DNA of 64,000 bases from assembly GCA_033032175.1 (NCBI GenBank), contig CM065304.1, positions 11,656,001-11,720,000 of the forward strand, read 5' to 3'. Made by a program: the position numbers and the translations under genes. Shown here piece after piece: positions 11,101 through 23,100 of this stretch; within the stretch, counting starts at the first letter, position 1; each line of letters opens with the position of its first letter. A model generated the notes under the pieces. The model searched no databases. It was not told the origin of the DNA and saw only the letters and a list, made by a program, of their open reading frames with translations. This DNA is from Saturnia japonica (Eukaryota; Arthropoda; Insecta; Lepidoptera; Saturniidae).

Positions 11101-14100
11101 AATTTTCATCAAATAATTGTTTTTATTTCTTTCTTACCAAAAGCATAAATATGAATATCCCTAATTTCGGACATGACGGGTTCTTTAAGCAAACTTTCAC
11201 CCAAGTTTTATTTTCACAATATATTTAATAACACAATGAAATGATTCACTTTTAGCAAAACTGTATAATCCAGATAATTTACAATAGGTATATCGCTTAG
11301 AATATATAAACTACCGCGAGCCGCGGTTGACAGCTCACGTCAAATAAAACAGTAATTATGCCGTACCGCGTAGTTAAACAGTTTTAAAACAATTCAGGCA
11401 ATCTTAAAAAGAATACTGGACTATCTTTTCATAGGTAATTATTAGAAATACAATATATTTCTTATTAAGTATAACAATATCAATATATCAATAAACCAGA
11501 TTGACAATCAGCAAACGGTTGGTATGACAGCCGATGTCATTTCACCATTATCACGCATGAGCATTTGGTGTTGCCATATTTTGTTTATAGAAACTTTCAT
11601 CACCTATTTTCTACCCTTAAAATTTACTTTCACTACAAAAAGTACCCTATGTTCTTTCCCAAGTTCCAATCTATCTCTATAGCAAAATTCATCAGAATTG
11701 GTTCAGCGGTTTAGGCGTGAAAACGTAACAGAGAGACAGACACAGTTACTTTCGTATTTATAAAATTAGTATAGATAAATAAAAGCTTTTATAAATATAT
11801 ATTTTACATGCTTTTATTTTATAATTTAGAAGATTTAGGGTCTTATGCCTCTATGGTTCCTACTAATTCATTGTAATTTTTTTATTTACAATAACCAGGC
11901 GTTTTTTTTTCAAAAAAATCCTACATATAAATCTTCTACATACATACAGCATTTGATTTATAACAATCTCCTTTGTGATATACCACGAAATAATAGTGAA
12001 TAAGCATTAAACATATATAAATTATCACCTCAGAGATACGTCTCTGATACTTTGAATTTGAATTAAAATTCAAACGATACGAATTCCAAAAATGGCATGT
12101 CTACCTCTTTTACTATACGAGTCTGAATTTTTGAAAACCATTTTGGGTTATACTGTAAAGTTCTATTTTTCGAGATATGACAAGTATGCTTTCCAGCGTC
12201 GATGTGGTATTGTGGCTTATATCCTAAGTATTTATGACCGTTTATGTTATTTTGCTATATAATAAAATAAAATATTTAATATATAACTTCAAGCGTCAAA
12301 ATTGGTAAATATATTGATAAATATAATATCCTCAAAGCGAGATTAATTTTCTTATTTCATGAATTATATTTAACAGTGGTTTCAGTAAATAATCCTAATT
12401 CAGTGATTTTATTTTTTGCGTGACTCTTATCATTGAATTAATTAACACAGCAGTTAGGTATATTATTTTGCCTTAAGAAAATGAAAAACGCGTTAAAAGT
12501 AAACTAATGCTTTCCATGAAATTGCGACTCTGCATCAAATACATACGAAAAATCAGTTTTAACACTTGGATTTCTGTTTTTGGACAATTGTCCCTGTCAA
12601 TTATGAGCTATTTTAGCGTGATAATTTTTCATGTCACTTGGGACGTTCTTTATTTTAACACATTTTAGAACCACAGATAATAATTGTCAAAATAAGTCCT
12701 TATTGAAAATAAATGAAAAAAAAAATTATTTTTCGACATTTATATATTTATAAAAAGAATGTTATTACTCATACTAAAGTAAAGAAGAATTATCTTTGTT
12801 TATCTTTACATATTTTGAATATATTCATTGAGTTTATAATTTTCCCCAACGATGCAAAATATTTTTAACATACAATTTGAATTTGCCCCGTAAAATACAC
12901 AATAGGTAGGTACTACTCAGCGTTTAGTTAGGCTAAGCAAGATACAATTAAAGTTAAATTTAAATTAAATGAAAAGTATTAAAGATTAACTTATATAAAT
13001 TTTTTATTCACTTTAATTAATCAATTAAGAGTTAGGCTTACATTCTATTACCAAATAATAATTAAAATATAAAGGTCTTGGTGATTCTGAAAATTCTATC
13101 TAAGGATTTAGTGGGAATTGCAAAATATGTAACATCGTAACCGGATAAGAGAACCTGAGGAGGATGAACAAAGTTCTCAAGAATAAAATTTATAAATATA
13201 TTAATTAATTTTCAATTATTGTACTTACTTTGCATCTTGGAAAATTTAATGTATGTTCGAAAAATTTTAGAGAGTGTTGAACTTGTAAATGACAGTCACA
13301 ATTTCAATACTGGAAATAAATATAAAATAGTATTACATTCCATCTTTTAGACTTAGTAAGAGAAATAAATGTTTTTTAAATAACTGTGTTAGGTTCTACA
13401 ATAAACATCCTAAGTAAATTACAGATTTGCCGGATAATAAGTTCAATAATTATGTTATGCAAGTTTTATTGTCGAAAGGGTATTATAGGGTAGATCATAC
13501 GTGAATGACGGTGATATCTGGAAGTGATTCCTTCTCCGTAAATCCACTGAAAATGATAATAACTATAAACAGCATAAATACCGTAAAAATTAAAAAAAAA
13601 TATTGTTACACCCGATTCTTGACTGTTCTTCACGATAAATGGGATGTTTTCCGAACCGGTAGTAGTATATTGATATTCATATGTGCCTTCTTAGGGCCTA
13701 AATGAAATAAAATATTTTTTATTTTCATTTTATCTGTTATAGAAATACTATTATCACTTACACACCTCATGTTTGTGTTAAATGAAGAAAAAATTTGGGT
13801 TCGAGAAACTGTATAGGAAGACAATTCGTGAAGTAGATAAATATAGGAGATAAAAAACAAACGGGACATAGAAGAAAAGTATATTAAATATTGAAGATAT
13901 CAAATTTTACTCATAGGAAGTATTTAAAAAAAAAAAAAACTGTATTTACAGATTTTATAAAAAAAAGTTCACCTGTACCGTGAATAGAATCAACTAAAAA
14001 TGCAAAAACAGACATGTACTATATGATTGCATCAATCGTTAGAGTATGATAAGGATAAAATCTTTCGAATAAACATTGTATTTTACAATTACAGGATAGA

Positions 14101-17100
14101 ATTAAATTTAATAAATCGGACATATCTAACATGAAAGCAAATTTATACCTAAAAATAAATAAGATATGAATTAAAATAATTATTTTCATACATTTTAAAT
14201 ATTATATATACACACTTATACTTAAAACAGTATCGGGAATGGATGATTTGTTTTTTTTTTTTGTTTTTTTCTTATCATACGTTTTTATTATAATATTAGT
14301 AAATACAAGTTGTTAAGACTGTTTTTGTTTAATTTTTAGTAAGGTAACACTATTTATAAGCTCTAAATTTCCCCTTCATGTACAATTTTACTTCTTAAAC
14401 AACTTTAAGGGATTTATGGTTATCAGATTTCAGATAAAAAATGGACCTTTCTCTAATATAAAATAACTTTATTATTAAATTTTAGGTGAAAATATTGAAG
14501 AAAATAAGTTGAAGAGATTGCTAGAATTGCTCAGTGAACGTTCAAAAGCTTTCACTATAGCCGGTGGCCTACTAAATGAACTACCATGGTGTCGATTCAT
14601 AATACCGAAACTGAGTGGATATTCCTTCATCACTGATCTCAACAGTAAGATATCTGAAATAATTGAGGTACGTACAGATATGATGAGTTTTCTGATTCTT
14701 ATTAAATCGCTAGCTTGTCCATATAAATGTCTGTATAATATGTATCAACGCCCTTTTTCTCAAAAGGACTAGAAATACAAAGTTAAATACTATTAGGTCA
14801 TACCTCATACTGCTGTAAAAAAATTAGTTTTAATTAGTTTAGTCTAGTATAAGTTAATCTTCAAACTAAATATCTTGTTCATTGACCGATTATTATCAAA
14901 GCCTAAAGAAAGGTACTTCTGGAGACACAGTTTTAAAATATGACACAATAAACTACCTACTATGCGATTGCCCGTACAATAAAATATTCTCTCAATAACA
15001 AACGCTGTCGCGCGTCAGTTTTTATAATGATCTGACTATACTGTTATCCATAATGGCCCTGAAGCCTCAAACGGCTTTTACAGCTTCACCGGGCTTGGAG
15101 GCCAGTACGGAGTGCTTAAGGCACTCACCCCCGAAAGCGTGGCCACAAGCTCAAGGGTACCAAAGTAGCCGAACCTCGGCTCAGGCTGTTGCAAGATGTG
15201 CAACATAATCTAACTAACTATACATATATACATGTCTCGTCTCTCTGGGAGGAGGGAATAAACAGGCGTATATGTATTTAGTTATCTGTCAATTTATATC
15301 TACACTAACTAGCCAAAAAAAGAAAAAAGAAAGGCCCCTTACAGAACCTATGTACCTGTGTGGTGTGCAAGTATGTGGTAGTGCAATGAAATCATGTCTT
15401 TTGGTAGCTATTGATTTCACTGTCTCTGTATTGTGCGAGCGGTAGCTTGGCTTAAGGGCTCCATGATGGAAGAACGGATCTAGGTTTGAGTTGCCACAGG
15501 TCGTGTGTACGACCGGATGTGAGCCAGCCATGATTAGGGTTGGCTCCATCCGGCAGGACTGGGGTGGGAGAGTGGCACTAGTGTCACTCCTCGTGGCCGA
15601 AGCTAAAAAGTTGGCAGAGGCGGGGCGCTTTCTCGTTGGCTGGAGTGTGGCCCGGGTCCAACCCTGCAGGAGAAACCCCTGCGGTGTTTCAGGTATATGG
15701 GCTTGGACCACACTCGCCCGATGTGCGAGTCCATTGACGACAGGAGCGCCCTGTGTTACAGGTGCGGGGGGCCTGGCCATGCGGCGGCAGAGTGTGCAGC
15801 AACCAAGCTGCACTGCGCCGTATGCGCCGCCGCTGGAAAACCAGCCGACCATTATATGGGGGAGGGGGGGGGGGGCGAATTGTAAGCCCCTGAGGGAGTT
15901 CGGGGCGTATCTCGACTCCCTGGGGCTGGCGGTTAGGCGGCTGTCACCGCTTCCCATTGTCCTGCTTGGCGACCTTAATGCCAAGTCATAGGCATGGGGA
16001 GCGGTGGCCACGGACCCCCGAGGGGCAGTGCTGGAGGAGTGGGCAGTTCAGGTTGGGCAGTCCCTCCTCAATCGAGGGGCTGTGCACACGTGCGTGCGAC
16101 AGAACGGAGGGTCCGTGGTGGACGTTTCCTTCACCACGCCGTCTGTCGCACGCCGTGTGCAGGATTGGAGGGTGCTGGAGGAGGTGGAGACCTTCTCAGA
16201 CCACCGGTATATCCGGTTTCAGTCTCCACCTCCTCAGGGGAGCTGGCGCGCCATGCTCGGGGGGGGGGGGGGGGGGGCAAAGTTCCCCCGATGGGTGCTG
16301 GGCTGCCTCGACCGGTATCTCGTCGAAGAGGCGACCATCGTGCAGAGCTGGCGTGCGCCGGCTCCTAGCGTGGAGGAGATCGACACGATAGCGAACCGAT
16401 TCCGTAGGGCCCTTACGGCGGTCTGCGACGCGTCGATGTCGCGGGGCAACAACCGCCCGCAAAACAGGCTTAAACGCTGCCGCCGGCGGCAAACCCAAGT
16501 AGTGGGGGAAGAGGCCCGGCTGCATGACCACTACAGGGAAGCAAGGAAGTCCCTACAGGTGGCCATCAGCCGGGCAAAGGATGAGCAGTGGGAGGAGCTC
16601 CTCAGGACCCTAGATAGGGACCCGTGAGGGCGCCCGTACCGGGTGGCTCGGAAGAAGTTCCGGGGGCAGGCGCCCCCGCTAACGGAGTCCCTAGACTCAG
16701 AGGTCCTGGCGAGGGTCGTGGCCACGGTACTGCCCGACCCTCCGGAGCTCCTCCCACCTCCCATGCTAAGTGTGGCGCTGGACCACATGGGGGGAGAGCT
16801 TCGAGAGCTGTTCAACCGCTGTTTGTCGGTGGGACAGTTCCCGAAGCTCTGGAAGGTGGGGCGACTCTGCCTTCTGGCGAAGGAGGGTCGCCCCCCGGAC
16901 TGCCCGTCCTCGTACCGGCCCCTTGTGCTGCTGGACGACACGAGTAAGATGCTGGAGCGCATTCTAGCGGCTCGTGTCGTCCGGCACATGGAAGAAGTTG
17001 GGGCGGTACTCTCGGACCGGCAGTTCGGCTTCCGGAGAGGGCGTTCGACGCTGGATGCCCTCTCCACCCTGAAGGCGTGGTCTGTGGAGGCAGCCGAGGG

Positions 17101-20100
17101 GGGAGGTAGGTTGTTGGTGGTGTCGATTGACATCACCAACGCCTTCAACAGCCTGCCGCACGGTGTAATACAGGAGGCGCTCCAGTTTTTCTGAGTGCCC
17201 TCGTACCTGCGGCAGCTGTTGGGGGACTACCTCCAGGGCAGGGAGGTCGCCTTCATAGACGGGAGGGGTGGTGTAGTTCGGCGGCACGTGGGGTGTGGTG
17301 TTCCTAGGGGTCGGTGTTGGGGCCGCTCTTGTGGAACATGGGCTACGACTGGGTGCTCCGCGTAGCGCTCCCTTCGGGGATTCGCTTGCTATGCTACACG
17401 GATGACACTCTAGTCGTGGCCCGGGGGGGAGTTTCGATGAGGTTGCGCACCTGGCCACAGAGGGCGCTGCCCTCGTGGTCGGGCGCATTAAGTCGTTGGG
17501 CCTCAGGGTGTCGGCGGAAAAGACCGAGGCCATACTTTTTCATGGGCCTCGGTGTGGGCCGCCTCCTGGGGCCCACATACTCGTTGAAAATGTTAGGGTC
17601 CGGGTTGGGGCCCAGATGAAATATCTGGGCCTCATCCTGGACGGGCATTGGCGGTTCGAGTCCCATTTTAAGGGGCTCGAACCGCGGATAGTGGGAGCGG
17701 CGGCGGCTCTCTGTCGACTCCTCCCGAACTCGGGGGGGGGGGGGGGGGCGAGCTGTCTCCGTTTGTTTGCGGGGGTTGTGCGGAGCATGGCCGTCTACGG
17801 GGCACCGATCTGGATGGACGCTCTCAGTGCCACGAACAGACGCATGTTGCGTGCTACGCAGGTAGACAGGGTCAGGCGGGAGGCCCATGAAGGTGTTTTC
17901 AGGAGGTGGGAGGAGGACCTGGCGAACGCGCGCTATGGATATTATACCATAGACACCGTCCGCCCGATCCTCCGTGACTGGTTAAGTAGGGAGCGGGGCT
18001 CCCTGACTTTCAGGCTTGTGCAGGTGCTGTCCGGACACGGTTGCTTCGGATGGTACCTGCACAAGATAGCAAGGAGGGAGCCCAACGCTACGTGCCATGA
18101 GTGCGGGGCTGCAAAAGACACGGCGCAGCACACTCTCTCTGAGTGTGCTGCGTGGGTGGAGCAGCGCCGCACTCTGGCCGTAGCTGTAGGAGAGGATCTC
18201 TCGCTGCCGAGTGTGGTGGTGCCAAGTAGTATGTGTTAGGGTTGTTAGTTTTTGTGTTATGAACGGTTGTATAGTACGTGCGTTGGAAGCCTCGATTTCG
18301 TCATCGAGATCAGTAAGAATTTTTCGCGGTCGATGTTTTGCTTTCGGGGTGTCTGGGATTGGGGTGTACTTTGCGGCGGCTGCAACTAGCAGATTCAGGT
18401 GATTCAAAGCTATGTGGAAATAGATTTTCACGAGGGATTTAACATATGAATCAATCGAAGGAAGTTCCATATCTCTATTGAGGTTTACGTTTCGAATAAA
18501 CCATGGGGCATCAACTAAATGACGTAAGAAAGTGTTTTGAACTCTTTGGAATAGGGTGAAATTGTATTTGGACATATGTGCGAATTCAGCACAGCTATAT
18601 CTTAGGATCGGGCAGACACATTTCTCATGTAGTGTAAGCTTATGCCTTAGGGACTTATTTCTTGCCAAACATAGCAAGGGATGCAAGCGGCCCAGGATCA
18701 TGGTAGCCTTTATCCGGACTACACGGACATGTGCATTAAACGTAAGTCTAATGTAGATGGTATCACCCAGATAATTAGTCTAGGTAGCCGAGGGAATTAG
18801 GATATCAAAAAGGTGGAGTGGTTCATGTAACTTTCGTAGTTGTCCGGGATTAAAGAGAATTGCGGCATTCTTTTCGGAGTTGATAGCTATGCGCCATTTA
18901 CGAAACCATCTCCCGAGAATGGTTATGGTGTCTTGGATACGGGTTCTAAAGTTGACATCTGTTCTTGCGTGTGGCATAGATGATCGTGGCGTCAGCGTAT
19001 AAGACTATTTGGATGTTGAAGGGACACAGGATGTCACTGACATACAAATTGAACAGATAAGGTTCCAGAATGGAGCCTTGCAGAATACCAGAGCGTTAGA
19101 GCGTGGGGAGAGTTCACCTTCTACTCTGTAGCAGAAGGAGTGGTCGGTGAGATAGTCGTGGATAGTGCATAAGTATAGTGTGGTATGGACTAACCTATCT
19201 GGGACTCCTAGTTAGTGTAGTTTGTGGACTAGTCCGGCCTGGCAGACCTTATCAAAGGCGGGTTATATATTTCACCAAAATTATAGGTGATATACTCCGT
19301 GAGGCAATGTACTTGATGTGCGCAAGAGTGTTTGGAGCAAAAACCAAACTGCTCAGATGGATATACGTTTTTAACATTAATAATGGTCTTGAGACGGTTC
19401 AGAAGGAACCGCTTGTTTGATTTTCCCAAGCGTGTTAAGGAGACTAATCGGGAAGCTTTCTTGCCAAGCTTGTGAATAACTATCACTATGGCTGTTTTCC
19501 AAGCGGCTGGAAAGTGGTAGTGGGCGATGGCTACAATGAAGATGCCGACCAAAAGTGTGCTATGAGGTGATCGAGAAGAAGTTTGAGTACTTGATTCCTG
19601 ATGCCATCGGGAACGGTAGACTTCCTAGGTTTAAGGCATTTAATTATGGAACTTCCTCAGATGTGACTGGAGTTATACACCGGGGGGATAAAAATTTGAT
19701 TTGGTTCTCATTTTTCGATATTGTTTAATATGTTTGCGGACTACATTCTCGCAGTTAGGGGAGAACTGGCTCTCCAGACTTTCAGCAAGGCATTCCGCTT
19801 TATCGACGCTATCGAACGCGGGTGATCGAGATAGACACAGATACTGACCTCTGTTTTGTGAGAGATTGGGCAATTTGTGCGTCGGGTATCTTGGAGAATG
19901 TAAGGATAATATACAAACAGTATTTATGTAAATTATGATGATATGACTAATCACTACAAAACACCGATTTTATTAAACAACTTAACAGTAGAGTACGTAG
20001 ATGATTATATTTACCAAGGCAAACAGGTATCATTTCGTAAGGAAAACAACACTGACGAACTAGACAGGAGAATTGCAATAACATGGTGGAAGTTCTGGGC

Positions 20101-23100
20101 TTATAAAGAAGTTATGAAGTCGGACATGAACTTATTGTTAAAAAAGAAAGTAATGGACTCATATCTGTTACTCTGTCTTACGTACGGTTGCCAAACATGG
20201 TTATTCGACTCTACAACCAACAGAAAGCTAACGTCATGTCAAAGAGCACTAGAACGAAGCTCACTAAAGATCAAAGTTAAAGATAGAATACGCCATAATA
20301 AAATAAGGAAACAGACAAAAGTAATAGATGCATTATCTTTCGCCCGAAGTTTAAAATGGAGATGGGCAGGTCACGTGGTTCGTAATACCGACGACAGATG
20401 GACAAAAATCGCAACACTACGGAGCGGGCCTTACGGTTACAGACGCAGAGGTAGACCAAAGACACGGTGGAAGGATGAATTAGAGGTTATCACAAGCAAG
20501 AGCTGGTCTTCTGTTGCTAAAAATCGTGGCGCTTGGCATTCTTTGGAGGAGGCCTTTACCCGAAGAGGGGCCCACGCAACTTAATCATACTACATCTTAT
20601 AATAATAATAATACTTAAATTCATCTGAAGATTAATTACATTGCATGTATATAACTGTTTTATTGTTTTATGTATTATAAGTACTGGATTAAATAGGCTT
20701 TTTATTTTATTTATTTATTTATGTAAAACACGGAACCCTCAGGGCGCATATTCTACTCGTTACTTGTCAGACTTTTTTACTTGGGTTTGTGTATGTATTT
20801 TGGTAAAGTAAATAGTATGTATGCGGAAAAGTGAACTTCTGCTCACCATTCAAAACGGTGCACAAAGTGTCGTGAAAAAGAACCAATTCAGCTTAGCAAT
20901 GCAAATAACGGTACTTGTAACTACATTTTGTATGATAGTAAAGGTCGGTTATATTATAAAAAATATGGTAGATATCTCTCTCCACATTAATTCTGTATTG
21001 GTTTTTAAATATAGGTAAAAAGTATTAGTCAAGAAATAATGACAAAAAAATACATCGATTGAATGCTTCTGAAAGTTTAAGCCGGGGCTGACCAATACTC
21101 TGTATTATATTATTAAGTACTGATTAATTATACGGATTAAATCAAAAAATATTTTTCGTACAATAAGTAAAAAGTGTTTGGAACCTTTGCGAATATGTGA
21201 AGGGATTACTTGATGGAGACTGAAGAGGAAGCAGAAAAAGTTAATAAGGCTAATAATAAGGTTAATAAATAAGGCTATCTATATAAAAGATACGCTTCAT
21301 TCTTTATGCTTACCATTATAAAAGTACTTGGTGATGATTGTTAGATATGTAGATATAAATATATTTTCAGGAAACAATCCAAAAACATAAAAACAGAGAA
21401 ATTCAAGAAAAGGATTTTATCTATTCTTTCATGGAAGAAATAGAGACAAATAAAGAAACATATACATGTGGGTATAATATTATACATAAAAAATTATATT
21501 AATACTTTTATCCTACGATTTATATTTAATGTTTCTAAAAAAACAATTAATTTTGTAAATCTAAATTTTATTGACTAATAGCTGGTGCTCATCACTACTT
21601 TCACGTGAAAATAGTTTTCATGTTCTTGGTAAGTATGTATTGCATCGTATTTTGATTAAATGTGGGCTGTCTTTTTTCATTTTATTGTAATCTTTGTATT
21701 ACTGTTTAGCCCCTGCAGAAAAAGCATAATAATGGTATGAACCTTGATCCATCTTCGGGTTTAGTTCTATATTCATTTGAAATGTGTATATTCAAAACAG
21801 AGAAAACTATATGAAAAACAGCCATTTGTTGAAACGACTCGCGCACCACCTATTATACGTCTGTGTTACTATGCCTGAAACTATCACACAAGTAATAATG
21901 AAAACTATACAAAGTTTCAAATCAATTAAGTTGAACGATGAGCAAACACGTAAACTACGGACACATCGTTTTTTTTTTATATAAATAAGATTATTTTTAA
22001 TGTGATATATCTCATACATTATTGTAAAATTATTGTTTGACATCATATATAATTTGAACCTATATTATAATTTCAGTCGAACAACTTAAAGTTATTTGTT
22101 TGGATCTCTTCATCGCTGGATCACTATCAACTAGTTACTCATTAGACTTCGCAATATTATTGGCGTTGAGGAACCCAAAAGTACAAGAAAAAATTCAAAA
22201 CGAGATCGATACTATACTAGGTGATGCAGTACCATCTTGGTCGGATACTTCTAGGTTAACTTCTTTCTTTTTATTTAATTCCATCTTACATCCTCTTTTG
22301 GGCAAACGCATTCTGCGCGTACCGTAAAATACAATTCAAAATTATAATATTTTATCTAGTCTTATGCACTTTTTCATGTAGGTATGTAATTTTTTTTGTC
22401 GTTAATTGGACCATTTAGAAAAGAACTGGTATTTAGATTGGGATCATAAGTAATCAAAATGTTCGGTAATTTATTAAGTTATGTGGAGTATATTATTGTT
22501 AATATTTTCGTATATAAATAAAAAAGTGTATGAGATAAATTAAAGAGATAATCTCTGATACGCCACTGCTACAACTTGGATTAATAAAACATGAATAGCA
22601 ATGCACTTTGGATATGCAGTAGCGGTTCTTATAGATTATATTTTAAAAATAGAATGTCTTAATAAACGAAGATAAAAATTCTAATAAGTGCTTTGAGTGA
22701 CTGTTAACCGAAAATGACTGTTAGGGAAATATGAAGAACCATTTGTGTTAGAAGTATAAAAATGTTGTGTTTATTATTCTAAATAATAAGTTCTTAATAG
22801 TGCAAACAACACTATTACAATCAAAATAAGAGCTTCACTATTTTGATAGCATAGATATTCGTTTGAGAAAACTCATGACTGAGGTTTTCCTTGCATGTTT
22901 ATATCCGTTTTACATACCCTACCTTGTACGGGTGCGACCTTAGATTAATTTTATTATCTATAATTTTAGGTTAATTTATACATCAGCATTTTTATTAGAG
23001 ATTCATAGGATTTGCAATATTGCACCTTTGGCCGGACCCAGGCGTGTTTTAGAAGACACCGTAGTTGATGGATATTTGCTTACAAAAGATACAACAGTGT

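Larger units (their letters stand above)
9682..14485. other. P450 intron (exon 3 to 4), 4.8 kb
   Basis: No coding exon seen. Contains a lepidopteran-type repeat at about 10967-11780 ('gcccgcggctccgcacgag' through 'ggttcagcggtttaggcg') that is also found at 25290 (direct) and 46940-47125 (inverted). An unnamed repeat at about 13229-13760 is homologous to 39975-40480. Confidence 0.6.
15029..18239 (+). mobile_element. R1-clade non-LTR retrotransposon, 3.2-kb decayed copy
   Basis: In order on the + strand: the 5' cassette (15029-15490); gag-like zinc knuckles (15697-15860); the tail of an endonuclease domain (about 15890-16215, GDLNAKS); an RT domain (16643-17450); the C-terminal domain and zinc motif (17617-18239). 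The end of gag and the first half of the endonuclease are missing at the poly-G junction near 15864. Stops and frame shifts interrupt both ORFs, so it is not autonomous. The 3' end runs directly into an oppositely oriented jockey-like LINE. Confidence 0.88.
14668..21370. other. P450 intron (exon 4 to 5), 6.7 kb, LINE cluster
   Basis: The largest P450 intron. About 5.5 kb of it is transposon sequence: an R1-clade LINE (+, 15029-18239), a jockey-like LINE (-, 18240-19935) and an RTE-like LINE end (+, 19943-20640), abutting one another. The remaining AT-rich sequence shows nothing recognisable. Confidence 0.85.

Noticed and set aside
15289..16011. 240-codon minus-strand ORF over the LINE
   Set aside because: Shadow of the GC-rich R1-like element; the + strand carries the recognisable zinc knuckles and endonuclease.
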